From JAILLW01 sp045629045 (GTDB lineage: Bacteria > Bacillota > Clostridia > Lachnospirales > Lachnospiraceae), in contig JAZQQM010000019.1 in assembly GCA_045629045.1 (NCBI GenBank), forward strand, positions 26,508 through 90,507: DNA of 64,000 bases, in the 5' to 3' direction. Made by a program: the position numbers and the translations under genes. Positions within the stretch are counted from its first letter, which is position 1. The number at the start of each line of letters is the position of its first letter. The notes under the pieces are model-generated. The model made no database searches. It was not told the origin of the DNA and saw only the letters and a program-made list of their open reading frames with translations. Of this stretch, positions 36,604 through 44,010 are shown one piece after another.

Positions 36604-36615
36604 GAATTTAGGGGT

Positions 36616-36641
36616 TAAGAATAGTAAAATAAAGTCGATAA
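36616..36641 (+). promoter_or_regulatory. Sigma-D/FliA-type promoter before flgM
   Basis: GTCGATAA (36634-36641) matches the flagellar sigma -10 GCCGATAA at seven of eight positions. TAAG (36616-36619) sits 14 bases upstream, where TAAA is expected. It is the only such promoter found here and would put flgM and the downstream late genes under the sigma factor that FlgM inhibits. Confidence 0.6.
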
Positions 36642-36665
36642 ATATTACAAGAAACACAACAGTAG

Positions 36666-36715
36666 GGAACAGTATGTTCCACAATTGCCTACGGACGGAG
36701 TCCGTAAGGAAGGAG
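36666..36715 (+). promoter_or_regulatory. flgM leader hairpins with loop GGA, candidate CsrA site
   Basis: Two hairpins lie just before flgM. The first is GGAACA (36666-36671)/TGTTCC (36675-36680) with loop GTA. The second is TACGGAC (36690-36696)/GTCCGTA (36700-36706) with the loop exactly GGA. The ribosome binding site AGGAAGGAG (36707-36715) directly follows and holds two more GGA triplets. CsrA prefers GGA in a hairpin loop near the ribosome binding site. csrA itself lies 6.7 kb downstream. Confidence 0.5.
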
Positions 36716-36721
36716 AAAGAT

Positions 36722-36994
36722 ATGCGTATAGAGGCTTATACACAGGTTCAACAGCTCTACAACACGCAGAAGGCATCTAAGCCACAGGAGACAAAGAAGG
36801 CCAGCTTCGCTGATCAGCTTGAAATTTCCAGCAAGGGCAAAGATATCCAGACTGCAAAGGCAGCTGTAGTTAATGCTCCTGACATCAGGGAAGATGTTGT
36901 AGCACCTATCAAAGAAAAGGTTATGAATAATACCTATTCGGTTGATACAGAAAGTTTCGCCGAGAAATTATTTAATAATTACGAAAGCAGGTAA
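36722..36994 (+). CDS. flgM: Anti-sigma-28 factor FlgM
   Basis: Holds the flagellar sigma factor inactive until the hook is complete. 90 residues from ATG 36722, chosen for the adjacent AGGAAGGAG; the longer open frame from 36602 runs through the promoter and leader. The C-terminal half (FADQLEISSKGKDIQ, PDIREDVVAPIKEKV, NTYSVDTESFAEKLF) matches the FlgM sigma-binding helices. It is the first gene of flgM-flgN-flgK-flgK-flgL-fliW-csrA, with a sigma-D-type promoter upstream. Confidence 0.9.
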   Translation: MRIEAYTQVQQLYNTQKASKPQETKKASFADQLEISSKGKDIQTAKAAVVNAPDIREDVVAPIKEKVMNNTYSVDTESFAEKLFNNYESR

Positions 36995-36999
36995 CTTGA

Positions 37000-37518
37000 A
37001 TGGCAAGTTTGATGGAAAACTTGATTGACGTATTAAATCGCGAAAGTCAAGAGTATGAAAACTTGCTCAAGTTATCTGAAGCCAAGACTCCGATTATTGT
37101 AGCCGGAGACTTGGAAGAATTAGCACGCCTCACGGATGAGGAACAGATAGTGGTAGGCAGAATCAATCGCCTGGAGGCAAAGAGGCAGGAAACCTTTGCC
37201 GATATTGCTATTGTAATTAACAAGGATGTTAACACACTGATGCTTGCTGATCTTGTTGATATGCTTTCGCAGCGTCCGGAAGAACAGCAAAAATTGGCCA
37301 AAATTCACGATAATCTTAAACGCGTTGTACACTCGGTTAAGGACGTGAATGAAAGAAACAAAGTCCTGATTGATGAAGCCATGGAAATGGTTTCTTTTAA
37401 TCTAAACATGTTGCAGGCCATGAAGGCCGCACCCGAAACAGCCAATTATAATAAAGGCGCTTATAATGCAGGGATGCAGATGGGCGTTGATATGACAGGT
37501 TTTGATGCACATTCTTAG
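37000..37518 (+). CDS. flgN: FlgN-type flagellar export chaperone
   Basis: Cytoplasmic chaperone for FlgK and FlgL before export. 172 residues, almost entirely helical, with ENLIDVLNRESQEYENLLKL at the N-terminus and a long coiled-coil core, as in FlgN. The C-terminal tail is Gly/Met-rich and probably flexible. It starts 5 bases after flgM and ends 11 bases before flgK, the usual order. Identity rests on fold and context because FlgN sequences diverge strongly. Confidence 0.85.
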   Translation: MASLMENLIDVLNRESQEYENLLKLSEAKTPIIVAGDLEELARLTDEEQIVVGRINRLEAKRQETFADIAIVINKDVNTLMLADLVDMLSQRPEEQQKLAKIHDNLKRVVHSVKDVNERNKVLIDEAMEMVSFNLNMLQAMKAAPETANYNKGAYNAGMQMGVDMTGFDAHS

Positions 37519-37529
37519 GAGATTACATT

Positions 37530-39206
37530 ATGTCACTGTTTGGTGGACTCTACGTAGGCACAAGCGGCTTACAGACTTCACAAAACGCACTTAATACAGT
37601 AGCGCATAATATGGTAAATGTAGACACGGAAGGTTTTACGAGACAGCAGATTTCGCAAACGGACCGTGTTTATAATACATTGTCCAAGACAGGTTCGGCT
37701 GTATCTTATCAGCAGATAGGTCTTGGTGTTAAGTATGCTGAAGTAAAACAGGTCAGAGATTATTTTTTAGATAAATCATATCGTAGAGAGGCCGGAAGAT
37801 CCGGTTTTTATGATATTACCTGCGATGCCATCGAAGAAGCGGAAGAAATATTCCAGGAGCTTGACGGTGAGGCATTCGCAAATACAATAGACAATCTGTG
37901 GGTTTCTGTTCAGGAACTTTCAAAAGATCCATCTAATACAGTTAATCAGGGTGTACTTGTACAGCGCTGCGCGGAATTTATAACCCGTGCCCGTGCCGTA
38001 TATGAGAATCTCAGCGAATATCAGGATGACCTTAATCTTATTGTCAAACAGAAGGTTGATGCAATGAACGACCTTGGCGATCGGATAAGAGACCTTAATG
38101 AAAGGATTCTTAAGATTGAATCGGGCCAGGTTGAACATGCCAATGATTTGAGAGACGAGAGAAATAAGTTAATTGATGAACTTTCTACATACGGAAACAT
38201 CAGTGTAAACACCGATGTTGACGGAAACTACATAATTCAGATGGAAGGCGTGGATTTCATTACCGTAGGTGATGTTAAAAAGATAGGTCTTTATACTGAT
38301 ACTCTTACGGGATTTTATACTCCGTACTGGGTGAATCTGGCAGTTGTCGACCCTGTAACAAAACAGGTTGATCCTGCTTCACTTCCTTCTGCACGAGTTA
38401 CCGATCTGACACTTGAAATATCCACGGATATTAATACGGATATAGGCGCATTAAAGAGTGCACTTCTTGCAAGAGGTGATAAGAGAGCTACTTTTGATGA
38501 TGTACTTAATACTGCTGCATACGATGATGTTAAGGATTCGATTTGCATGAACATCATGGCGGAGTTTGACCAGCTGGTACATGATGTAACAAGCGGAATT
38601 AATGAAATTTTACAGCAGGCCTGTTATAAATATTACGGTGTTGATACTGCGGCCGATCCGCTTGCGGCACTTCAGGCTCTTACTCCGGCACCTACATATC
38701 TTGTAGATCCTGAGACAAATGCACCTTATCAGATGTTCGTAGTTTCATCCAACGAAAAGTCACTTGCTTCCGGAAATTGGAAGGATGACTACAACACAAT
38801 GAATATTTTGATTAACGATACCATTAAGCAGGCGCCTTCACTCCTTGGTTTTATAAGGCCTGACGGAATAGTGGATCAAGAATGCGCAAATAACCTTAAA
38901 ACGTTGTTTGCGGAAGAAACACATACTCTTAACCCTGAGGTTAAGACGACAACAAATCTTGCAACATATTACAACAATCTTATTTCACAGGTGGCCAATA
39001 CCGGATATGTTATGAGAGGTATATCGACGACACAGCAGGTTACCGTAGATAATATCGAGGCTGCAAGACAACAGATTGTAGGTGTATCTTCGGATGAAGA
39101 ATTATCAAATATGATAATGTTCCAGAATGCGTATAATGCATCCAGCCGTTACATTAACGTGGTAAGCGAGATGCTTGAACACATAATTAATACACTTGCA
39201 ATTTAG
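37530..39206 (+). CDS. flgK: Flagellar hook-associated protein 1, first copy
   Basis: Joins hook and filament. 558 residues. The N-terminal rod-type motif GTSGLQTSQNALNTVAHNM is followed by VDTEGFTRQQ. The C-terminus (EELSNMIMFQNAYNASSRYI) is the conserved helical partner used in assembly, and the variable middle forms the exposed domain. GGAG precedes the ATG. A second, longer flgK follows 23 bases later with only partial similarity, so the two are paralogues rather than a recent duplication. Confidence 0.93.
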   Translation: MSLFGGLYVGTSGLQTSQNALNTVAHNMVNVDTEGFTRQQISQTDRVYNTLSKTGSAVSYQQIGLGVKYAEVKQVRDYFLDKSYRREAGRSGFYDITCDAIEEAEEIFQELDGEAFANTIDNLWVSVQELSKDPSNTVNQGVLVQRCAEFITRARAVYENLSEYQDDLNLIVKQKVDAMNDLGDRIRDLNERILKIESGQVEHANDLRDERNKLIDELSTYGNISVNTDVDGNYIIQMEGVDFITVGDVKKIGLYTDTLTGFYTPYWVNLAVVDPVTKQVDPASLPSARVTDLTLEISTDINTDIGALKSALLARGDKRATFDDVLNTAAYDDVKDSICMNIMAEFDQLVHDVTSGINEILQQACYKYYGVDTAADPLAALQALTPAPTYLVDPETNAPYQMFVVSSNEKSLASGNWKDDYNTMNILINDTIKQAPSLLGFIRPDGIVDQECANNLKTLFAEETHTLNPEVKTTTNLATYYNNLISQVANTGYVMRGISTTQQVTVDNIEAARQQIVGVSSDEELSNMIMFQNAYNASSRYINVVSEMLEHIINTLAI

Positions 39207-39229
39207 ATTAGAAGATAGGAGGTGCGCTT

Positions 39230-41131
39230 ATGCCTTCACAATTTTTTGGATTATATATAGCCGGCAGCGGACTTAGAAATTCCAATGCGGCATTAAATAC
39301 AACAGCAAATAATATCGCAAATGTCCAGACAGAAGGATATTCCCGTCAACAGGTTGACTCCCAGGCAGCAGATGCACTTCGTACGTTTACAACATACGGC
39401 TGCGCAGGTGCAGGTGTAGACACGATAGCCATAGAGCGTGTGCGTGACAACTTTTATGATGTCAAGTTTTGGAATAATAATTCTAATCTGGGTAATTATT
39501 CTGCCAAAGCTTATTATATGAAGACTATTGAAGATTACTTTAATGATGACGGTCAGACCGGATTTGTTACGGTATTTAATAAGCTTTCGAATTCACTTCA
39601 GTCAGTACTTACCAACCCAAGTTCAACTTCAAGTAAAGCGCAGTTCGTAGCTGCAGCTCAGGGAATCACGGATTATTTTAACAATATCTACGGTAACCTT
39701 CAGGAACTTCAGGAAGACGTTAATCTTGAAATTAAGCAGTGCGTTGATCAGATAAATTCCATTTCGGAACAGATAGCTACTCTTAATAAGCAGATTAATG
39801 TTATTGAACTTACGGGCGCTAAGGCCAATGACCTTCGCGATCAAAGAGGCGTTCTTATTGACAGATTATCGGAGTATATGGATGTTGATGTAGTTGAAAA
39901 TCCCATATACGATACTAACGATCCTACAAGAGAAACAGGCGGTACACGTTTTGTCGTTAAAATTGCCGGCGGACAGATTCTCGTTGATGCCAATGATTAC
40001 AGTGAGCTTAAATATGTTGCAAGAACTTCCACAGAAAAGATAAATCAGACAGACGTTGACGGTCTTTACAAGATTACATGGGATAACGGAAACGAGTTTA
40101 ACCTTAACAGTGCTGCATTAAACGGTAAGCTTAAGGGCTTGGTTGAAGTAAGAGACGGTAACAACGGCGTTAACTTCACGGGCAAAATCACATCGGTGCC
40201 TGCGACTGTGCCGGATGCTTCGGTACATGAGTATAATGTTACATTACAGTCGTCGGATCCGCACTTTAGCGATAATCTTATGGAATGTAATCTCTCAAGT
40301 ACCGGCGGTGAAATCAAAATCGGAAACGGTATTTATTATTACAAGGACTGGAGCTTTGACGAGGCAACCAAAGAGTATACCTTTATAATCGATAACGACA
40401 AGACTCTTGAAGTAAATACAACACCTATTACGGTAGGTTCGGATGCCCAGACTCAGGATGCCATTAAGTATCAGGGTATTCCTTATTATATGGCTCAACT
40501 TACAACTTTCTGCCGTACATTTATGAAAAAGATTAACGAAACGGTTGAAGACGGTATAGATGCCTACGGAGATTTGGGCGCCAATCTGTTTACGGCGATT
40601 CTGCCTCCCGGATATGAACTTACCCAGGCGGAAATAGACGGAACCTGTGACGTGAGCGGCACTGTGCTTCCTAAGGACGGTTACTATTTCTTTACTCCGG
40701 GAACGGTTAAGATAAGCACGGAAATGCTTCGGGATGCGGACAGACTCGGATACAGAACGAAGAATCCTGACCCCTCGCTTACACAGGCAGAACCCCTTTA
40801 CGGAATTGAAGAGAGTGCCCAGATCGAAAAAGTATATACAATGCTCACGGACAGAAAGGAATTCAATTTCAGAAATGCACCTGCCAATCAGATGCTTGAA
40901 CTTGTTCTTTCGGATGTGGCATTAAATGCCAGCAATGCCAATACCTATGAGAATACATATAAGGGACTTAAGAATTCTATCGATAATCAAAGAACAGCCA
41001 TTTCCGGTGTGGATGAAGACGAAGAAGCAGTAAGCCTTGTTAAGTATCAGAACTCATACACTTTGGCTTCAAAGATGATTCAGACATTAACTGAAATTTA
41101 TGATCAATTAATACTAAGGACAGGAGTATAA
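39230..41131 (+). CDS. flgK: Flagellar hook-associated protein 1, second copy
   Basis: 633 residues with the same end motifs as the upstream copy: IAGSGLRNSNAALNTTANNI and VQTEGYSRQQ at the N-terminus, and EEAVSLVKYQNSYTLASKMI at the C-terminus. The middle region is longer and unrelated by eye. AGGAGG (39217-39222) gives a strong start. It could form a second junction ring or replace the first copy under other conditions. The 112-base gap to flgL holds candidate CsrA hairpins. Confidence 0.9.
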   Translation: MPSQFFGLYIAGSGLRNSNAALNTTANNIANVQTEGYSRQQVDSQAADALRTFTTYGCAGAGVDTIAIERVRDNFYDVKFWNNNSNLGNYSAKAYYMKTIEDYFNDDGQTGFVTVFNKLSNSLQSVLTNPSSTSSKAQFVAAAQGITDYFNNIYGNLQELQEDVNLEIKQCVDQINSISEQIATLNKQINVIELTGAKANDLRDQRGVLIDRLSEYMDVDVVENPIYDTNDPTRETGGTRFVVKIAGGQILVDANDYSELKYVARTSTEKINQTDVDGLYKITWDNGNEFNLNSAALNGKLKGLVEVRDGNNGVNFTGKITSVPATVPDASVHEYNVTLQSSDPHFSDNLMECNLSSTGGEIKIGNGIYYYKDWSFDEATKEYTFIIDNDKTLEVNTTPITVGSDAQTQDAIKYQGIPYYMAQLTTFCRTFMKKINETVEDGIDAYGDLGANLFTAILPPGYELTQAEIDGTCDVSGTVLPKDGYYFFTPGTVKISTEMLRDADRLGYRTKNPDPSLTQAEPLYGIEESAQIEKVYTMLTDRKEFNFRNAPANQMLELVLSDVALNASNANTYENTYKGLKNSIDNQRTAISGVDEDEEAVSLVKYQNSYTLASKMIQTLTEIYDQLILRTGV

Positions 41132-41150
41132 CCTGCCGATAAATATATAT

Positions 41151-41223
41151 AAGCAAGGATGCTTGGTATATTATATGCAAGGATGCATACTTAAAGGTGG
41201 TATGGCGGTATATTTTTGACCGC
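41151..41223 (+). promoter_or_regulatory. flgL leader with two consensus CsrA hairpins and a third stem
   Basis: Hairpin 1 is AAGCA (41151-41155)/TGCTT (41160-41164) with loop AGGA. Hairpin 2 is TATGCA (41174-41179)/TGCATA (41184-41189), also with loop AGGA. Both read CAAGGATG, the core of the known CsrA consensus (ACARGGATGT). The GGA triplets are 24 bases apart, a spacing one CsrA dimer can bridge. A third stem, GCGGT (41205-41209)/ACCGC (41219-41223), lies just before the ribosome binding site. No promoter was seen in this gap. Confidence 0.7.
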
Positions 41224-41243
41224 TTAAGAAAGTAGGTGATCCT

Positions 41244-42881
41244 ATGCGTATGACAAATAAAATTATGCAGAACAATTCTCTGTATAACATAAATCAGAAT
41301 AAGGTGCTTCAGGATAAGTTAAGTACCGAGATGTCTACAAATAAGAAGCTGACTCGTCCTTCCGACGACCCTGTAATTGCCATAAGAGCATTACGTCTTA
41401 GAAGCAGCGTTTCCGAATTAACTCAATATCATGACAAGAATTCTCCCGATGCCGAAAGCTGGCTTAAAGTCACTTCCGATGGTTTGGGCACGGTTACAGA
41501 AATACTTACAGACCTTAATAAGAATGCCAATAAGGGTTCTAACAAGGATCTTACACCGGATGATATTGAGATTATCGTAACCAATATGAAATCTCTTGCC
41601 GAGGAATTTTATTCAACAGGTAATCTTGATTATGCGGGACGCTATGTATTTACAGGATACAGAACGGATACTCCTATGTCCTTTACCTCTGCGGATGTTT
41701 CGAACATTGTGGAACTGATTCCTGATTACAATATTACCGAGCAGACAAAGATAGCGGCTTTTGACAAAATAAATTATACGACTCTCGATCAACTTGAAGG
41801 AGTTAATAAGAACAACTATACTGCTATTTCGGAAGCCGATTCGGAAGAACAGAATATTAAGAACTGTGATATTCACAGATTAAGACTTGCATATAACAAT
41901 ACGGCAGGAACCGACGGTTCAACTACGGATATTACGATTGATTTGCTTAATCATAATGCCGATAAGACAACAACGTTTGTTCCGGATACAGGATATACAT
42001 CAATAACCCCGACGACAGTATCTACAACATCGACCCCGAATCCTTACGAACAGGTTCGCCAGGCAGATGAGGCAGGTGATGAACTTGTTGTTTATGTTCC
42101 CGAAACAGGTGAGATTCTTTTTTCGGAAGCATCTTATACGGCTTTGACAACAAGAGCGGGATTTACAACCGAAACGGAAATTCAGGTTAATTACAATAAA
42201 CTGGGTAATTCGTTTATTAACGGCGACCTTCGCCCGGAACATTATTTTGCCTGTACAACATACGAGCAGGGAAGTTCCTTTGCGGCAGCTTCTAAGATGG
42301 TTGATTACAATGCATCCTACCTTGATCCCGCAGTGGGAAAACAAAAGCAGGTAATTGCCTACGATGTGGGTTATAATCAGACTATAGAAATTAACACAAC
42401 TGCAGACGAAGTATTCACCCATGACTTGAATCGTGATATTACGGATTTGATGAATGCACTTAATACATTGCAGGATGTATATGCTTCCAAGATTGACCTT
42501 GAAAACGAACTTAAGAATATGAAGGATACAGATCCCAATTATACGCTTTTGACGAAACAGGTTGATGCAATTAACAAAGCGTATGATTATGTCAGAGAAA
42601 ATATGCACACAAAACTTGAGCAGACTATTTCGAAGACACAGGGATATCTTGATGCAACCAATGTTGCTGTTACGGATAACGGTACCAGATTGTCGAGACT
42701 TGAACTTATCGATAACCGACTTACGGAACAGAAGACAACATTCAGAACCTTGCAGTCTGAGAACGAAGATATTGATATTGCAGATGTGGCAACTCAGCTT
42801 ACGTCGGCAGAACTTACTTATTCCTCTTCATTGATGGCAACAGGTAAGATAATGCAGACTACACTGATGAACTACATTTAA
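41244..42881 (+). CDS. flgL: Flagellar hook-associated protein 3
   Basis: Adapter between FlgK and flagellin. 545 residues; most FlgL are about 300, so the exposed middle domain is unusually large. The N-terminus (MRMTNKIMQNNSLYNINQNK, TRPSDDPV) and the C-terminus (ADVATQLTSAELTYSSSLMA) are the conserved flagellin-like helices. The ribosome binding site is AGGTGA (41234-41239). The leader carries two candidate CsrA hairpins, so translation may be repressed by the CsrA encoded two genes downstream. Confidence 0.92.
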   Translation: MRMTNKIMQNNSLYNINQNKVLQDKLSTEMSTNKKLTRPSDDPVIAIRALRLRSSVSELTQYHDKNSPDAESWLKVTSDGLGTVTEILTDLNKNANKGSNKDLTPDDIEIIVTNMKSLAEEFYSTGNLDYAGRYVFTGYRTDTPMSFTSADVSNIVELIPDYNITEQTKIAAFDKINYTTLDQLEGVNKNNYTAISEADSEEQNIKNCDIHRLRLAYNNTAGTDGSTTDITIDLLNHNADKTTTFVPDTGYTSITPTTVSTTSTPNPYEQVRQADEAGDELVVYVPETGEILFSEASYTALTTRAGFTTETEIQVNYNKLGNSFINGDLRPEHYFACTTYEQGSSFAAASKMVDYNASYLDPAVGKQKQVIAYDVGYNQTIEINTTADEVFTHDLNRDITDLMNALNTLQDVYASKIDLENELKNMKDTDPNYTLLTKQVDAINKAYDYVRENMHTKLEQTISKTQGYLDATNVAVTDNGTRLSRLELIDNRLTEQKTTFRTLQSENEDIDIADVATQLTSAELTYSSSLMATGKIMQTTLMNYI

Positions 42882-42895
42882 AATAAAAAGATTAC

Positions 42896-42915
42896 GCGCG
42901 GAGCGCAGATAGGAG
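42896..42915 (+). promoter_or_regulatory. fliW leader hairpin with GGA loop, candidate CsrA site
   Basis: GCGC (42896-42899)/GCGC (42903-42906) encloses loop GGA. The ribosome binding site AGGAG (42911-42915) adds a second GGA 12 bases downstream, so one CsrA dimer could cover both and block translation. The stem is only 4 bp, so support is weaker than for the flgL leader. Confidence 0.4.
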
Positions 42916-42922
42916 TGTGACC

Positions 42923-43378
42923 ATGAAAGTTACAACGAAAAATTTCGGAGAAATTACAATTGATGATGACAAGATCATTAAGTTCCCTTCGGGTATTATA
43001 GGTTTCCCGGAACTTACCGATTTTGCATTAATCCATGATGAAGACAAGGGTGTCGGCGGAATTCATTGGCTTCAGTCGATGCAGGAGCCTGCTTTTGCTA
43101 TGCCTGTTATGGACCCTTTGACAGTTAATGCGGATTACAATCCCCAGGTTGATGATGAAATATTAAAGCCAATCGGTGAACTTGATCCTGACGAAACGTT
43201 GGTACTTGTTACAGTTACCGTACCTTCGGATCTTACCAAGATGTCAGTTAACCTTCGCGGCCCAATCGTTATTAATGCCCTTAGCAGAAAAGCCTGTCAG
43301 GTAATTATCGAAGGCGAAGAATATCCGATTAAGTTCCCTATTTATGAGATATTAAAAGCTAAGAAGGGTGGTGAATAA
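42923..43378 (+). CDS. fliW: Flagellar assembly factor FliW
   Basis: Binds CsrA and releases its targets, and is itself held by flagellin. 151 residues from ATG 42923, which lies 7 bases after AGGAG; a GTG at 42917 overlaps that spacing. IIKFPSGIIGFPEL near the N-terminus, and NLRGPIVINALSRKACQVI near the C-terminus, are family hallmarks. csrA starts 1 base after its stop, the usual pairing. Confidence 0.95.
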   Translation: MKVTTKNFGEITIDDDKIIKFPSGIIGFPELTDFALIHDEDKGVGGIHWLQSMQEPAFAMPVMDPLTVNADYNPQVDDEILKPIGELDPDETLVLVTVTVPSDLTKMSVNLRGPIVINALSRKACQVIIEGEEYPIKFPIYEILKAKKGGE

Positions 43379-43379
43379 A

Positions 43380-43598
43380 ATGTTAGCGTTATCAAGAAAA
43401 AAGAACGAAGCATTAGTATTGAACAATAACATTGAAATTACTATCCTTGAGATTAAAGGTGAGCAGGTTAAGCTTGGAATAAGTGCTCCTAAGGATGTTC
43501 CTGTATATCGTAAAGAAGTATATGTACAGATTCAGGAAGCTAATAAGGAAGCTATGAGCACTGACGGCATGGCTGCATTAAAGGATTTACTCGGTTAG
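43380..43598 (+). CDS. csrA: Carbon storage regulator, translational repressor
   Basis: RNA-binding dimer that blocks translation by binding GGA in hairpin loops. 72 residues. I chose ATG 43380 because CsrA proteins begin MLALSRKKNEA; an in-frame GTG at 43368 would overlap fliW. The core has VKLGISAPKDVPVYRKEVY, including the conserved RNA-contact segments. It is translationally coupled to fliW. Candidate targets in this window are the leaders of flgM, flgL, fliW and the FliD-like gene. Confidence 0.97.
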   Translation: MLALSRKKNEALVLNNNIEITILEIKGEQVKLGISAPKDVPVYRKEVYVQIQEANKEAMSTDGMAALKDLLG

Positions 43599-43604
43599 TG
43601 TACA

Positions 43605-43937
43605 ATGACTAAAGAAGAAATACTTAAGCATGAAATATTAAATCAATACAGAAGTATCAGGCAATTCTGTCTGGAGCTTGAGATTCCGTACAGCACATTG
43701 GCAACGGCGCTTGAACGCGGAATTGATGGTATGGCTTACGGAACGGTTCTTAAGATGTGCAATGAACTTTCACTAAGTCCCATCGATTTTAGTTCCCTTG
43801 ACAATGTTTCTTATGCTAACGAACAAATATATGAAAACAGAATCATGCAAAGATTCGTTAAGCTGAATAAGAAAGGCCGTGGCAAGATAGTTGAACTGAT
43901 GGATGATTATCTTGAACTTGATAAGTATACGGAGTAA
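43605..43937 (+). CDS. Small HTH (XRE-like) DNA-binding protein
   Basis: 110 residues. Residues ~15-60 form a helix-turn-helix of the phage-repressor type (SIRQFCLELEIPYSTLATAL, then GTVLKMCNELSLSPIDF). The C-terminal half has a helix ending in KGRGKIVELMDDYLELDKY, common in small XRE regulators. It starts 6 bases after csrA with no ribosome binding site, so translation is probably coupled. A terminator follows. It is therefore the last gene of the flagellar run, and a role in flagellar or csrA feedback is an inference only. Confidence 0.75.
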   Translation: MTKEEILKHEILNQYRSIRQFCLELEIPYSTLATALERGIDGMAYGTVLKMCNELSLSPIDFSSLDNVSYANEQIYENRIMQRFVKLNKKGRGKIVELMDDYLELDKYTE

Positions 43938-43961
43938 TAAATTGATAATTGATGAAATAAT

Positions 43962-43992
43962 AAGACCCGTGACATATGTCGCGGGTCTTTAA
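43962..43992. terminator. Bidirectional terminator between the csrA run and the FliD-like gene
   Basis: 12-bp stem AAGACCCGTGAC (43962-43973)/GTCGCGGGTCTT (43978-43989) with one wobble and loop ATAT. T runs are short on both sides. It lies between convergent genes. Confidence 0.8.
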
Positions 43993-44010
43993 TATTTGTG
44001 TTGATTAATA

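Noticed and set aside
36602..36721. Upstream extension of the flgM frame to 130 residues
   Set aside because: The extension runs through the sigma-D-like promoter and leader hairpins. ATG 36722 has the ribosome binding site and the FlgM N-terminus.
41151..41189. Repeated GCAAGGATGC considered as a direct-repeat or array remnant
   Set aside because: There are only two copies, each self-complementary with an AGGA loop in a leader. A CsrA target explains them better.
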